Of a stretch of 64,000 nucleotides of DNA, positions 8,447 through 17,513 are shown piece by piece; positions within the stretch are counted from its first letter, which is position 1, and every line of letters begins with the position of its first letter. The stretch is from CAYSRJ01 sp964521865 (GTDB lineage: Bacteria > Spirochaetota > B62-G9 > DRHN01). Both the position numbers and the translations under genes were made by a program. The stretch is from contig CAZFTJ010000004.1 in the NCBI GenBank assembly GCA_964521865.1, positions 190,405-254,404 of the forward strand, written 5' to 3'. The notes beneath the pieces were generated by a model. That model saw only the letters and a program-made list of their open reading frames with translations. It was not told the origin of the DNA and ran no database searches.

Positions 8447-9364
8447 ATGAATATAGCAAATGACCTCACCGAACTGATCGGCAATACTCCCCTCGTGTGG
8501 CTGAACCGTATAGGCAACGGCACAAAGGCCAGGATAGCCGGTAAGCTTGAGTTTTATAATCCGTCGAGCAGCGTCAAGGACCGTATAGGGGTAAGCATGA
8601 TAGCAGCAGCAGAAAGGTCCGGTATACTCAAACCGGGAATGACTATCGTGGAACCCACAAGCGGAAATACCGGAATTGCTCTTGCCTGGGTAGCTGCGGC
8701 CAAGGGATACAGGCTTATTCTGACCATGCCCGAGTCGATGACTGTCGAGAGGAGAAGGCTTCTTGAGCTGCTCGGAGCAGAAATCATTTTAACGCCTGCA
8801 GAGGAAGGTATGACCGGAGCGGTTGAAAAAGCGAAAGAGATAAGCCTGGATAGAAACGACATTTTTATGCCGCAGCAGTTCGAAAATCCCGCGAACCCGC
8901 AGATACATCGTGAAACAACTGCAGAGGAGATCTGGCGGGATACGGATGGAAAAGTTGATATATTCATAGCAGGCGTAGGAACAGGCGGCACGATATCCGG
9001 GGTAGGGGAAGTGCTTAAATCCAGAAACTCTTCCGTTCGTATCGTTGCCGTTGAGCCGGCATCCTGTTCGGTACTATCAGGAGGAGAACCGGGACCGCAT
9101 CGCATCCAGGGGATAGGAGCAGGCTTCATACCAGGTGTTTTAAATACAGAACTAATCGACGAGGTCGTTCAGGTAGAAAATTTAGAGGCGATCAATATGG
9201 CGCGCCGTCTTGCGTGTGAAGAAGGTATTCTGGCAGGGATATCCTCAGGAGCTGCAGCAGCGGCATCGGTTAAAATTGCAAAACGCAGGGAGAGCTCCGG
9301 AAAGATCATTGTATCCATCCTGCCGGACACAGCAGAACGCTATCTGAGCACGGAATTTTCATAG
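8447..9364 (+). CDS. cysK: cysteine synthase (O-acetylserine sulfhydrylase)
   Basis: 305 residues of the fold-type II PLP family. The PLP lysine is in SSSVKDR (44), the substrate loop is TSGNTG, the phosphate-binding loop GTGGT and the GIGAGF motif follow, and there is a C-terminal GISSGAA. It makes cysteine from O-acetylserine and sulfide, so it uses the product of the preceding sulfite reductase. SD AGGGAGG precedes the ATG. CysK and CysM isoforms cannot be separated with certainty by eye. Confidence 0.88.
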   Translation: MNIANDLTELIGNTPLVWLNRIGNGTKARIAGKLEFYNPSSSVKDRIGVSMIAAAERSGILKPGMTIVEPTSGNTGIALAWVAAAKGYRLILTMPESMTVERRRLLELLGAEIILTPAEEGMTGAVEKAKEISLDRNDIFMPQQFENPANPQIHRETTAEEIWRDTDGKVDIFIAGVGTGGTISGVGEVLKSRNSSVRIVAVEPASCSVLSGGEPGPHRIQGIGAGFIPGVLNTELIDEVVQVENLEAINMARRLACEEGILAGISSGAAAAASVKIAKRRESSGKIIVSILPDTAERYLSTEFS

Positions 9365-9377
9365 GCACGTATTCATT

Positions 9378-9407
9378 ATGCAGGTATCCCTTTGAATGCC
9401 TGCATTC
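9378..9407 (+). terminator. possible terminator after cysK
   Basis: ATGCAGG pairs with CCTGCAT, and GAATGC with GCATTC in an alternative fold. It lies between the convergent cysK and radical SAM genes. No T-run follows, so the terminator role is weakly supported. Confidence 0.3.
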
Positions 9408-9486
9408 CATGCCGGAAAAAGTTGATTTAGCAACGGAGAAGCACCCTATTATCATACACTCCTATTGTGCCCGGTACCAGGCGGCA

Positions 9487-10926
9487 CTATACAGCCGCTT
9501 CAACCCTCTCCCTCTTTCTTTCCTTCTGTTTGGACTTGCCGTTTTTCGCGTTTCGAAGCTTGCCGTTCATAAGCTCATCGATAAAAGAAAGGTGGCCCTT
9601 ATAGGTCTTGTTCTCATATTCCTCTTCCCAGGCCCTGTTCGCGACTTCTCCATATGCCTTTGCGTACTCATCGATGGCAGGCGCAAGTGTGGTGATGATT
9701 GATTCGGAACCCGGGTGCGTCGGATGCGCCCTCCCCTCTTCCACCGCCTCTCTGAGAATGTTCGGGTTGTCGATTATGGTGCAGGGCAAAAGCAGGTTGT
9801 CGTTGTACGGGCGTTTTTTTCTGAAAGCCTTGAAGAAGTCGGACTGGAGCACCTCACGAAGGCTCTTCTCCTTGATGTTGTCAGCGGCAAAATGACAGAA
9901 CACACAGGGCTCGACATCGCCGTTTGATATGATATGGAAGTACTCATACCCGCCCGCAAGACAGCCGTTGGTAAGTATGCCGTCATTCCAGAAATCGGCG
10001 ACAACCACCTGTTTTCTGTTTCTGAGCTCGATGATCTTTTTCCTCCGGTAGTTGCGCTGCTCGGGCGTCGGCATGAGATCGAGATCCGGCATTTTCCCTA
10101 TCGGAATGTAGTTGAAGTACCACCCGATATAGATACCCTTGTCGATGTAATAGTCGATAAATTCATCACTTACAATAAACTCGTTGTTCTCCCTCGTGGC
10201 TGTTGCCGAGAATCCGAATATGACTCCCCTCTCCCTGAGCCTGTCCATGGCGTCGGAAATCTTCCGAAATGTTCCTTTCCCCCTCCTTTCATTCGTCTCC
10301 TTTTCGAAACCTTCAACGCTGATACAGGGAAGCGCATTGCCGAGGCGCGCGAACTCATCCGCCCTCTTGTCGTCGATCAGTGTGCCGTTGGTGTAAATCT
10401 GAAAGATGGCGTCATCATGTGTTTCGAGCATCTCGATAAGGTGCGGCCACATATTCGGCTCGCCTCCGGAAATGACGAAAAAGAATATTCCTATGTCCTT
10501 TGCCTCGTTTATTATCCGATGAACGACGTCGATGGAAAGGTCGTCGGCCTTTTTATAATCGCCCGCGTAACATCCATAGCAGTTCAGATTGCATTTCATT
10601 GAAGGGCTGATAACAAGCAGAGAGGGCGTATACTCGCCCGTCTCCGCGAGGTAGGCCCGTCTTCTCGGGCCATATACAGTGTACGGTTTTGCTATGAAAT
10701 TCTGTACGAACTTCTCTCTCACACTCTTTGAAAGTGTCGGAAATCCCCGGTGCAGCCGTCTGAGCATGAGATTGAGCATAACGGCGGCCTCGGGCATCGT
10801 CTGCCGGACAATAATCGGATGAACGAGCTTCATCCATCTGTCCTCAGACACGGTTGTCATGAGTTTCAAGGCTGTTTTAGCGCCGATCGTCACTGCCTTC
10901 GACTTCAGCTTTGTTTTCATATTCAT
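9487..10926 (-). CDS. radical SAM protein with C-terminal extra cysteines (SPASM-like)
   Basis: 479 residues from the ATG preceded by GGAGGTG eight bases upstream; a longer frame upstream lacks an SD. The CX3CX2C motif is CNLNCYGC (112-119), then ISGGEP. C-terminal cysteines (NGCLAGG, EPCVFCH, LLPCTI) are placed like an auxiliary Fe-S domain. A helical N-terminal 100 residues and a basic C-terminal tail (KSKQKERKRER) complete it. A paralogue of the same length lies near 51-52 kb. The substrate is unknown; no precursor peptide is visible next to it. The ribbon-helix-helix gene directly upstream probably controls it. Confidence 0.8.
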   Translation of the reverse strand: MNMKTKLKSKAVTIGAKTALKLMTTVSEDRWMKLVHPIIVRQTMPEAAVMLNLMLRRLHRGFPTLSKSVREKFVQNFIAKPYTVYGPRRRAYLAETGEYTPSLLVISPSMKCNLNCYGCYAGDYKKADDLSIDVVHRIINEAKDIGIFFFVISGGEPNMWPHLIEMLETHDDAIFQIYTNGTLIDDKRADEFARLGNALPCISVEGFEKETNERRGKGTFRKISDAMDRLRERGVIFGFSATATRENNEFIVSDEFIDYYIDKGIYIGWYFNYIPIGKMPDLDLMPTPEQRNYRRKKIIELRNRKQVVVADFWNDGILTNGCLAGGYEYFHIISNGDVEPCVFCHFAADNIKEKSLREVLQSDFFKAFRKKRPYNDNLLLPCTIIDNPNILREAVEEGRAHPTHPGSESIITTLAPAIDEYAKAYGEVANRAWEEEYENKTYKGHLSFIDELMNGKLRNAKNGKSKQKERKRERVEAAV

Positions 10927-10952
10927 ACCGCACACCTCCAGCAGTTTATTTA

Positions 10953-11207
10953 TCACAATTCTCCAAGATATTCACGGGACAGTATCTCGAGAAATCTGTC
11001 CCCTCCCTTGATTTTTGCAAGGGTCTTCTTTACGTACTCCTTCAAGGTCCCCGAATCTTTGCTGTAATTCTGAATCAGCTCTTCTGCCTCTTTCCGTTCA
11101 CGAAGCAGGAAGTTTATATATGTAGACAGAGGCACCATGTCACGCTTCTCGTTAAGCCATTTATAGAGCTCTTCATCGATCGTAATATTGATCTTTACCT
11201 TGTTCAT
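10953..11207 (-). CDS. ribbon-helix-helix (CopG/Arc-like) DNA-binding protein
   Basis: 84 residues. The N-terminal KINITIDEELYKWLNEK is the beta strand and first helix of an RHH fold, and 'VPLSTYINFLL' is the second helix. The C-terminal half is charged and helical. SD GAGGAG is six bases before the ATG. It lies just upstream of the radical SAM gene in the same direction (26 bases apart), so the two form an operon. It is likely an autoregulator acting on the palindromic promoter just before it. It could also be an antitoxin, but no toxin gene is adjacent. Confidence 0.7.
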   Translation of the reverse strand: MNKVKINITIDEELYKWLNEKRDMVPLSTYINFLLRERKEAEELIQNYSKDSGTLKEYVKKTLAKIKGGDRFLEILSREYLGEL

Positions 11208-11224
11208 GTACTACTCCTCGCATA

Positions 11225-11263
11225 AGTATGATTAATACTACCAAATTTTCAGATTGATGTCAA
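11225..11263 (-). promoter_or_regulatory. promoter with overlapping inverted repeat for the RHH-radical SAM operon
   Basis: On the minus strand TTGACA and TAGTAT are 17 bases apart. The -10 is embedded in GGTAGTATTAATCATACT, an imperfect dyad with AGTAT/ATACT arms. The same architecture appears before the second radical SAM gene near 52.55 kb, which suggests a common repressor, most simply the RHH protein. Confidence 0.6.
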
Positions 11264-11291
11264 ATATTTTTACCGGCCCTGTCGGTTTTAA

Positions 11292-11837
11292 CTACAGTAT
11301 GTCGCGGAAAAAATAAAGAAGGAGGTGGACCGCGTGCAGAGAAGCGGCGAATTCCCCTTCTTTGAGCAGACTTCGCACCTCTTCAGGGTGTTTCAAGACA
11401 ACGTCGATTTCTTCCGTTTCGTCGAGGTTTTGGCTTGCTGCACGGAATACGTCTTTTGCAATAAAGCCGTAGGAAAGATTCGTATGAGTACCCGGATTCG
11501 GTGAAAACGCACCGAGAAGCTCCCACGTTCCCGCCCTGTATCCCGTTTCTTCCAGAAGCTCGCGTTTAGCGGCATCGAGGGGTTTTTCCCCGTCATCAAC
11601 GAGTCCTGCGGGTATTTCCCATAGAATTCGATCAAGACCGGGTCGGTACTGCCGTATCAGCACGATTTCACATGAAGGTGTTATCGGAAGGATACTCACC
11701 CATGGTGAATATTCAAAGAGGTAGAAATCCGCCTCCCTCTCTCTTGACGGAAGGTAATACCGCCTCTGCTGTATCTTCAGCCATTTTCGATTGAAAATGT
11801 AGTTTTTGTCAACGAGTTTCCATCTTTCAATCGCCAT
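11292..11837 (-). CDS. Nudix hydrolase, ADP-ribose pyrophosphatase type
   Basis: 181 residues. A complete Nudix box spans about 78-100, starting GLVDDGE and ending RELLEETGY. The RQYRPG and GAFSPNPGTH stretches are typical of ADP-sugar pyrophosphatases (NudF-like). It would hydrolyse ADP-ribose or related nucleoside diphosphate derivatives in the cytoplasm. Its start overlaps the end of the ftsB-like gene by 11 bases, indicating co-translation. Substrate preference cannot be read directly. Confidence 0.85.
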   Translation of the reverse strand: MAIERWKLVDKNYIFNRKWLKIQQRRYYLPSREREADFYLFEYSPWVSILPITPSCEIVLIRQYRPGLDRILWEIPAGLVDDGEKPLDAAKRELLEETGYRAGTWELLGAFSPNPGTHTNLSYGFIAKDVFRAASQNLDETEEIDVVLKHPEEVRSLLKEGEFAASLHAVHLLLYFFRDIL

Positions 11838-12147
11838 CGGGGTTCGCTTCTTTCTTTTCGATGAATTTGAATATCATTTCACCCCTTTTTTTATATCCGA
11901 GTTCTCGTGCGTATCCTTCGATGTACCGTTTGTTTTCTTGAAGGAATTCGATCTTTTTCTCGGCGATATCCTTCTCTCTCTCGAGCGTTTCAATCTCAGC
12001 ATAAAGAGCGCTCACCAGCCTCCGAGCTTCCCTTCGTTCAAATACACCGCCGCTCCCATACACAACGATATAGCCTACCCACAGCATAACGCATAAAACG
12101 ATGATATAAAGTACAACATGCAGTCCTGTTCCCGTCGGTCTTTTCAT
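11827..12147 (-). CDS. FtsB/DivIC-like septum formation initiator
   Basis: 106 residues: a short cytoplasmic start, one transmembrane helix (about 10-29), then a coiled coil (about 35-75) and a conserved-looking YARELGYKKRGEMIFKFI end, typical of FtsB/DivIC. These bitopic proteins act in the FtsQLB divisome complex. It sits between proA and the Nudix gene, overlapping the latter. Confidence 0.75.
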   Translation of the reverse strand: MKRPTGTGLHVVLYIIVLCVMLWVGYIVVYGSGGVFERREARRLVSALYAEIETLEREKDIAEKKIEFLQENKRYIEGYARELGYKKRGEMIFKFIEKKEANPDGD

Positions 12148-12191
12148 CCTACCAAAATGAACGACAGAAAACAGGAATTACTTTAACCTTA

Positions 12192-13439
12192 TCACGTGCG
12201 GATATGACCGTTTCCTCGAACAACCCACTTGTATGTGGTCAGCTCTCCGATGCCCATAGGTCCACGGGCGTGGAGCTTGTCGGTGCTGATGCCGATTTCC
12301 GCTCCGAGTCCAAAAACACCTCCGTCACTGAGTCTGGTGGAGGCGTTTACCGTTACAACTGCAGAATCGATACTCTGCACAAATCGTTCGACGGTGCGTA
12401 TATTCTGCGAAACAATGCCGTCCGTATGACTGCTCCCAAACCGTTCGATATGATCGACTGCCTCCTCGACCGAATCGACGATTCTAACGGCAAGTATCAT
12501 GTCAAGATACTCCGTATAATAATCCTCTTCGGACGCCTCACGTATATCCGGGAGCAGTTTTTTTGTTTGCGCGCAGCCTCTCAGCTCAACTCCGTCAAGT
12601 TTTTTCCTAACCTCCGGAAGAAATTCCCCGGCAACATCGCGGTGCACAAGCAAAGTCTCAAGGGCATTGCACGTCCCGGGCCGCTGGACCTTTGCATTCT
12701 GCACAACATCTGCGGCCATTTTTAGATCCGCATCCCGATCTATATACAGGTGGCAAACACCCTTGTAGTGTTTGATAACCGGCACCGTTGCAGCTTTCAC
12801 AACAGCTTCGATAAGCTTTTCCCCTCCTCTGGGAATAACAAGGTCAACGTACCTGCTCTGTTTTACCAGCATACTCACCCCCTCGTGCTCAATTCTCTCG
12901 ATCAGCTGTACGGCGGTTTCCGGTAGGTTTTCAGCCTTAAGCGCCGTTTGAATGATTGAAGTGAGCATCCTGTTGCTTTCCAGCGCGTCGCTGCCTCCCC
13001 TGAGGATGACCGCATTGCCTGATTTAAGGCAGAGGGCGGCTGCATCGACCGTCACATTGGGTCGGGATTCATAAATCATCGCCACCACACCGATGGGAAC
13101 TCTGACCTTCTCGAGCACAAAACCCGGCGGACGTCTGACTCCTTTAATTTCTCCGACCGGGTCTTCCAGTGCGGCGATCTCTTTGACAGATTGTATCATT
13201 CCCTCAATTCGCTTTTCTGTGAGGAGAAGGCGGTCGAGAAACGCCCTTGACATACCTTCCTTTTCCCCCTTCTCGTAATCGAGCCTATTCGACTCTATGA
13301 TTGCATCACGTTCGCGGTCAATGAGCACCGCAATACGATTCAGCACGCTGTTTTTCAAAGAGGCCTGCATCAGCCGGAGGCTGGATGATGCTTCCCTCGC
13401 CTTTTTTGCGATTTCCTCTATATATGTCGACAATTCCAT
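12192..13439 (-). CDS. proA: gamma-glutamyl phosphate reductase
   Basis: 415 residues of the aldehyde dehydrogenase superfamily. The catalytic cysteine lies in RPGTCNALETLL, and the proA-typical VPIGVVAMIYESRPNVT and the C-terminal GLGAEIGISTDKLHARGPMG are present. It reduces gamma-glutamyl phosphate to glutamate semialdehyde in proline synthesis. SD GGGGGAAA precedes the ATG. It lies downstream of proB in the same direction with a 98-base gap. Confidence 0.95.
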   Translation of the reverse strand: MELSTYIEEIAKKAREASSSLRLMQASLKNSVLNRIAVLIDRERDAIIESNRLDYEKGEKEGMSRAFLDRLLLTEKRIEGMIQSVKEIAALEDPVGEIKGVRRPPGFVLEKVRVPIGVVAMIYESRPNVTVDAAALCLKSGNAVILRGGSDALESNRMLTSIIQTALKAENLPETAVQLIERIEHEGVSMLVKQSRYVDLVIPRGGEKLIEAVVKAATVPVIKHYKGVCHLYIDRDADLKMAADVVQNAKVQRPGTCNALETLLVHRDVAGEFLPEVRKKLDGVELRGCAQTKKLLPDIREASEEDYYTEYLDMILAVRIVDSVEEAVDHIERFGSSHTDGIVSQNIRTVERFVQSIDSAVVTVNASTRLSDGGVFGLGAEIGISTDKLHARGPMGIGELTTYKWVVRGNGHIRT

Positions 13440-13537
13440 CTGTTTCCCCCTGCACTATGCTTTTTGCGTAAACCGCGGATTTTTCATACACGGCTTCCCA
13501 AAGAATCGTATCCCCAAAACCTGCCGAACAGCTGCAT

Positions 13538-14662
13538 TCAGCGGACAATAACCATATTATCCCTGTGGATTACCTCATCAAAGTAGGAATCAACGCCGAG
13601 CACCTCGGGTATTTTCCTTGAATTGAGTCCCATGATACGTTTCAGCTCATCGCTTGAAAAATTGGTCAGCCCCCTCGCTATTTCCTTTCGGTCTTCATTC
13701 TTGATCGACAGGTTGCTCCCGATTTTGAAGTTTCCCACAACTTCCTTTATCCCGGCGGGAAGGAGAGACTTCTTCCTCTCGACGATTGCACGTTCACCGC
13801 CGCGGTCTATTATCACCGCGCCTTCAACCCTCGGATTGAATGCAATCCACTTCTTCCTGCCTCTGATCTTCTTTTCCGCAGGAACGAAGTATGTTCCTAT
13901 TTCATCACCTCTGAATAGACGCTCGATGTCAACGGTTCTACCGTTTGCAACAATTACACCGACCCCGCTTCTCGATGCAATATCCGCCGCCTTCAATTTC
14001 GATTCTATCCCTCCGGATGAAAAAACGGAGCCCTTCCCCGACATTTCTTCCCGTATCTCATCGGTAATCTCGGTAATTTCACCGATTACTTTCACCGCCT
14101 GAAACTCCTTTGGATTCTTATCGTACACACCGTCTGTATCCGTCAGTATGAGCAGAAGGTCGGCATCGATCATATTCGAAAGATGAGCGGCGATGATATC
14201 GTTGTCGCCGAACCGTATCTCCGAAAAGGAAACCGAATCGTTCTCATTGACAATCGGCACCGCACCGGTTGACCACAGGGTGAATATGGTGTTGCGAATA
14301 TTGAGATATCGCCTCCTGTTCTGGATATCTTCAACGGTAAGCAGTATCTGCGCCGTTTTCCTGCCGCTTTCGGCGAACTCCGATTCATACGCATACATGA
14401 GCCTGCTCTGCCCCATTGCAGCTGCAGCCTGAAGAAGGTTCAGAGCTTTGGGGCGGTCCTTCAGGCCCATCCTGCTCAAACCAAGCGCAATAGCGCCGGA
14501 GCTCACAATGATGCATTCCCGCCTGCCGCCCAGTACGGTGGACAACTGCCCGACAATCGATTTCAGGGTTGAAAAATCGAGGGAATTATCCGCTTTTGTT
14601 AAAACCTTTGTTCCGATTTTAACAACGATCCGGCTCGCTTTTGTAATCAATTCTCTATGCAC
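13538..14662 (-). CDS. proB: glutamate 5-kinase with PUA domain
   Basis: 374 residues. The amino acid kinase domain (about 1-260) begins RIVVKIGTKVL and contains IVSSGAIALG, PIVNENDSV and ILTDTDGVYD. The C-terminal PUA domain (about 275-365) is complete. It phosphorylates glutamate in the first step of proline synthesis and is normally feedback-inhibited by proline. The start is GTG with an upstream GAGGAAAG. Confidence 0.95.
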   Translation of the reverse strand: MHRELITKASRIVVKIGTKVLTKADNSLDFSTLKSIVGQLSTVLGGRRECIIVSSGAIALGLSRMGLKDRPKALNLLQAAAAMGQSRLMYAYESEFAESGRKTAQILLTVEDIQNRRRYLNIRNTIFTLWSTGAVPIVNENDSVSFSEIRFGDNDIIAAHLSNMIDADLLLILTDTDGVYDKNPKEFQAVKVIGEITEITDEIREEMSGKGSVFSSGGIESKLKAADIASRSGVGVIVANGRTVDIERLFRGDEIGTYFVPAEKKIRGRKKWIAFNPRVEGAVIIDRGGERAIVERKKSLLPAGIKEVVGNFKIGSNLSIKNEDRKEIARGLTNFSSDELKRIMGLNSRKIPEVLGVDSYFDEVIHRDNMVIVR

Positions 14663-14738
14663 AATTTGCCGCTTTCCTCAGTTTGATTCAATATGCTCTG
14701 TTAATATACAAAGATTTTACCCGGTTTTCGAGTCTTAA

Positions 14739-14759
14739 TGCCGCCTGTGAGCGGCGGCA
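14739..14759 (-). terminator. possible hairpin in the gap before proB
   Basis: TGCCGCC and GGCGGCA form a seven-base stem with a seven-base loop, about 140 bases downstream of the phosphatase gene on the minus strand. There is no T-run, so terminator function is uncertain. The rest of the 235-base gap shows nothing further. Confidence 0.3.
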
Positions 14760-14897
14760 GGGGATGCACTGTAAGGGTACGTGCCGACACTCAAGAGCGA
14801 CACGCTGCAGATATATGCATGCAGCCGGTATACACTCACAGCGATATATTGCGCGGGTTCTTTTTGTATATTCGTCTGTGATCCAAAATAATACCGG

Positions 14898-16169
14898 TTA
14901 TTGTATTTGCAAAACGAGAATTGTTACGTCATCGTGCAGATTTTCATGCTTTTTCCTGTACCTCTGCACCGAGCTGTCGAACTCCTGCATGTAGTTGTCG
15001 ATTTTGAAAAAGTTCCTGCAGAGATCAACCGGGTTTGCGGCACGTCCTAAACCGTCCATATCCTGAAGGATTTCAAACAGCCCGTCCGTATAGAGAACAA
15101 CACTGTCGCCCTGTTCGAGCCTGACGTTCTTTTGCTCATACCCGTCTACATGCTCGAACCAGCCAATGGGAAATCCGGTCATATCGACCACTTCGACAGC
15201 ACCGCTCGATCTTTTGACAAAGGGAAGCGCATGATGTCCTGCAAGCGAGCAAGAAAGCAACCTTTCCGCCGTGGAATAAATACCGTATACCATGGTAATG
15301 AAATATTCTCCCTCTCCGATATTCATATGAAAGAATTCATCATTGATACGGGAGAGCACCTCCTTCGGTTTTACGACAGTATGCACACCCGACCGGGTGA
15401 GAATCTTTGCATAATGCGAGACTTCCTGTTTCAAAAAGACCGTAATCATGGCGGAAGGTACACCATGACCCGAAACATCAGCAATAAAAAAACCGAGCGT
15501 GTTCTCATCTATCCTGAACACATCGTAAAAATCACCTCCCACAGATTCGCATGGATTATACCGAACGGAGAAGTCAACTCCCAGTGCGTCGGGCAACTGT
15601 ATGGGGAAAAGCCCTCTCTGTATCTTTCTTGCAGACCGCAGATTCGATAAAAGCTCTTCATGTTGTTTTTTAATAACGCCGACTTTATCCTCGACCATCT
15701 TCTCCAGACGGTCCGCGTATTTTCTAAGATCCCTCGTATTACGCTCGACAATTTTTTCCAGACGATGTGAGTACTCCTTCAGCGCTTTCGTTGCCTTTCG
15801 CAGTCTCAGCTGTGTACCAACGCGGAGCTTCAGCTCTTCTGCAGCCGGGGGTTTCAGAAGATAATCATTTGCACCGTGCTTCAGTGCCGCAATTCTGTCA
15901 TGTACGTCGTCGACTATGGTAAGCACAATGACCGGAATATCCTTTAAGCTCTCATCCGCAGACATTGCCTCAAGCACTTCCAGTCCATGTCTGTTAGGCA
16001 TCTTCAGGTCGAGCAGAACAAGATCGGGCATCAAATCTCTGATCTTCTCAAGCGCCTCGTTCCCGTCATGGGCCTCTATGAACGTATACCCTTCACCTGC
16101 AAAGACCTTTTTGATGATATAAATCATGTCCGGATTGTCGTCTGCAATGAGAATCTTACTCTCGTACAC
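14898..16169 (-). CDS. response regulator with SpoIIE/RsbU-type PP2C phosphatase output
   Basis: 423 residues. A receiver domain (1-120) has the phospho-acceptor Asp54 in LLDLKMP, ADDN acidic residues and a KPP lysine. A long coiled coil follows (about 120-190), then a PP2C/SpoIIE phosphatase domain (about 200-420) with GGDFYDVF, FIADVSGHGVPSA and the final DDVTILVLQ motifs. Such proteins dephosphorylate anti-anti-sigma factors in partner-switching stress pathways. No STAS or anti-sigma gene is next to it. The start is GTG with AGGAAG upstream. Confidence 0.88.
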   Translation of the reverse strand: MYESKILIADDNPDMIYIIKKVFAGEGYTFIEAHDGNEALEKIRDLMPDLVLLDLKMPNRHGLEVLEAMSADESLKDIPVIVLTIVDDVHDRIAALKHGANDYLLKPPAAEELKLRVGTQLRLRKATKALKEYSHRLEKIVERNTRDLRKYADRLEKMVEDKVGVIKKQHEELLSNLRSARKIQRGLFPIQLPDALGVDFSVRYNPCESVGGDFYDVFRIDENTLGFFIADVSGHGVPSAMITVFLKQEVSHYAKILTRSGVHTVVKPKEVLSRINDEFFHMNIGEGEYFITMVYGIYSTAERLLSCSLAGHHALPFVKRSSGAVEVVDMTGFPIGWFEHVDGYEQKNVRLEQGDSVVLYTDGLFEILQDMDGLGRAANPVDLCRNFFKIDNYMQEFDSSVQRYRKKHENLHDDVTILVLQIQ

Positions 16170-16228
16170 GTTTCTACTTCCTTATGCCTGGTCCGCGCCT
16201 CTTTTAAAACGCACTGTCGTCACCGTAT

Positions 16229-16999
16229 TCACTTCTGTATGATTTCAACCTGAGGAGCCTGCCAGCCGCCGTGAATACGCATGCGCAGTTTCCCGTTTTT
16301 AAAAAATGAATCGACAAGACCCTTCAAATCCCTGAATCTGTCGTAAAAGGTCTGAGTCAATGAAGCTGTAACAATCACATCCAGGCCGCTGTAGTCAAGG
16401 GTTCCCGTTAATTCAGATTGCACGACATCCGCTTTAAGCACACCTCTTTCTACGGAAAACCCGTTTTCCCCTCCGGTGAGCTCGAGCACCACCTGCTGCA
16501 GCTTCAGAGATGAAAACTCAAATCCGGAAAAGGAAACGCGCCCGATATCCATGCCGCCTGCATACAGCCGGACCGATTGTATCCGGTTTCCCGCATCGGG
16601 CCGAATCATCCGTAACAAATCGACACCCGATGTTACCTGCAGAAAACCGCCGGATGCATCGATGAAATTGTTTTTCACGGAAATGCCGGTGCCGTTTATC
16701 TCAACTGTCTTATACTTCCTGAAATTTAGCAACCGTATGCGCACCAAAATACTGTCAGCGTCGAGTACGAAATTTTCTTTCCTGTGTGCAATCTCAACAT
16801 CCCGCAGCACGATACGGAATGGATACCTGTATCGCACATCGCCTGCACTCAGAGAGACACCATAGCTCTTCTGTAGGCCTGCATTGATTCTGCCGATAAG
16901 AGCGCTGTAGGGAAAATTATACAGGATAAAGATACACAAAAGATAGATGGAAACAGCGCTAGTGATAATGATGAGAGCTGTCTTTATTACCTTGTTCAT
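16229..16999 (-). CDS. GspN-like / AsmA-like membrane-anchored protein
   Basis: 256 residues from the internal ATG; an upstream TTG start would add 18 residues and neither has a strong SD. One N-terminal transmembrane helix precedes a beta-rich periplasmic part. It resembles the type II secretion GspN family: helix, then a KSYGVSLSAGDVRYRYPFRIVLRDV region and repeated short beta strands. No other secretion genes are nearby. It may be an orphan lipid-transfer-like (AsmA-type) protein. It lies between the phosphatase regulator and rseC. Function remains unassigned. Confidence 0.5.
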   Translation of the reverse strand: MNKVIKTALIIITSAVSIYLLCIFILYNFPYSALIGRINAGLQKSYGVSLSAGDVRYRYPFRIVLRDVEIAHRKENFVLDADSILVRIRLLNFRKYKTVEINGTGISVKNNFIDASGGFLQVTSGVDLLRMIRPDAGNRIQSVRLYAGGMDIGRVSFSGFEFSSLKLQQVVLELTGGENGFSVERGVLKADVVQSELTGTLDYSGLDVIVTASLTQTFYDRFRDLKGLVDSFFKNGKLRMRIHGGWQAPQVEIIQK

Positions 17000-17064
17000 A
17001 ACAGAAACTGTCCATATGCAGGTGCTGTCGCAGGAGATATTTACTTTTTTCAAAAAGAATGCAT

Positions 17065-17496
17065 TCAGGTCTTGATAAACACCCTAAACCGTTTATCTTT
17101 GGCCCTCTTTCTATCATAGAGACGGATCGGGATAAATGCAAGAAACAAAAAAGCAAGCGCTGTGAGGGCAGGCAGAAGCTCCTCCATCCCTTTAATCACG
17201 ATGGATTTAAAGAGAAATTTTCCTGCAAAATATCCGGCAACAAGGCCGATGAGCGGGAGGATATAGAGTACTGTTGCAGAGGTAACGATTATCCCCGGTC
17301 TGATGGAAAGGGTTACCCGGTCGCCGGCACTGACCGGTTTATCAACGAATGCCTCGATTATCATTTCAGTAGACGATATTTTTGTGCAGAGCCCGCATTT
17401 TTCACAAGATTCGTTTGCAGCTATTTTAACCGCCGCTTTGTTTCCTCTGACATCGACGACTTCACCTTCCTCACCCTGTATACCTTTAATGAACAC
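17065..17496 (-). CDS. rseC: RseC/MucC family protein
   Basis: 143 residues from a GTG placed six bases after AGGGA. The N-terminal small domain carries CEKCGLC, and two transmembrane helices follow (about 75-95 and 107-125). RseC-family proteins occur with Rnf and with the SoxR-reducing complex, to which they are thought to add electron-transfer or assembly help. It follows rnfB by 17 bases, so it belongs to the Rnf operon. Confidence 0.75.
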   Translation of the reverse strand: MFIKGIQGEEGEVVDVRGNKAAVKIAANESCEKCGLCTKISSTEMIIEAFVDKPVSAGDRVTLSIRPGIIVTSATVLYILPLIGLVAGYFAGKFLFKSIVIKGMEELLPALTALAFLFLAFIPIRLYDRKRAKDKRFRVFIKT

Positions 17497-17513
17497 TAGT
17501 TCCCTCAACCCTA

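Noticed and set aside
13318..13548. 76-codon ORF overlapping the proA start and the proB end
   Set aside because: It lies out of frame over proA and has no SD; the proA call is certain.
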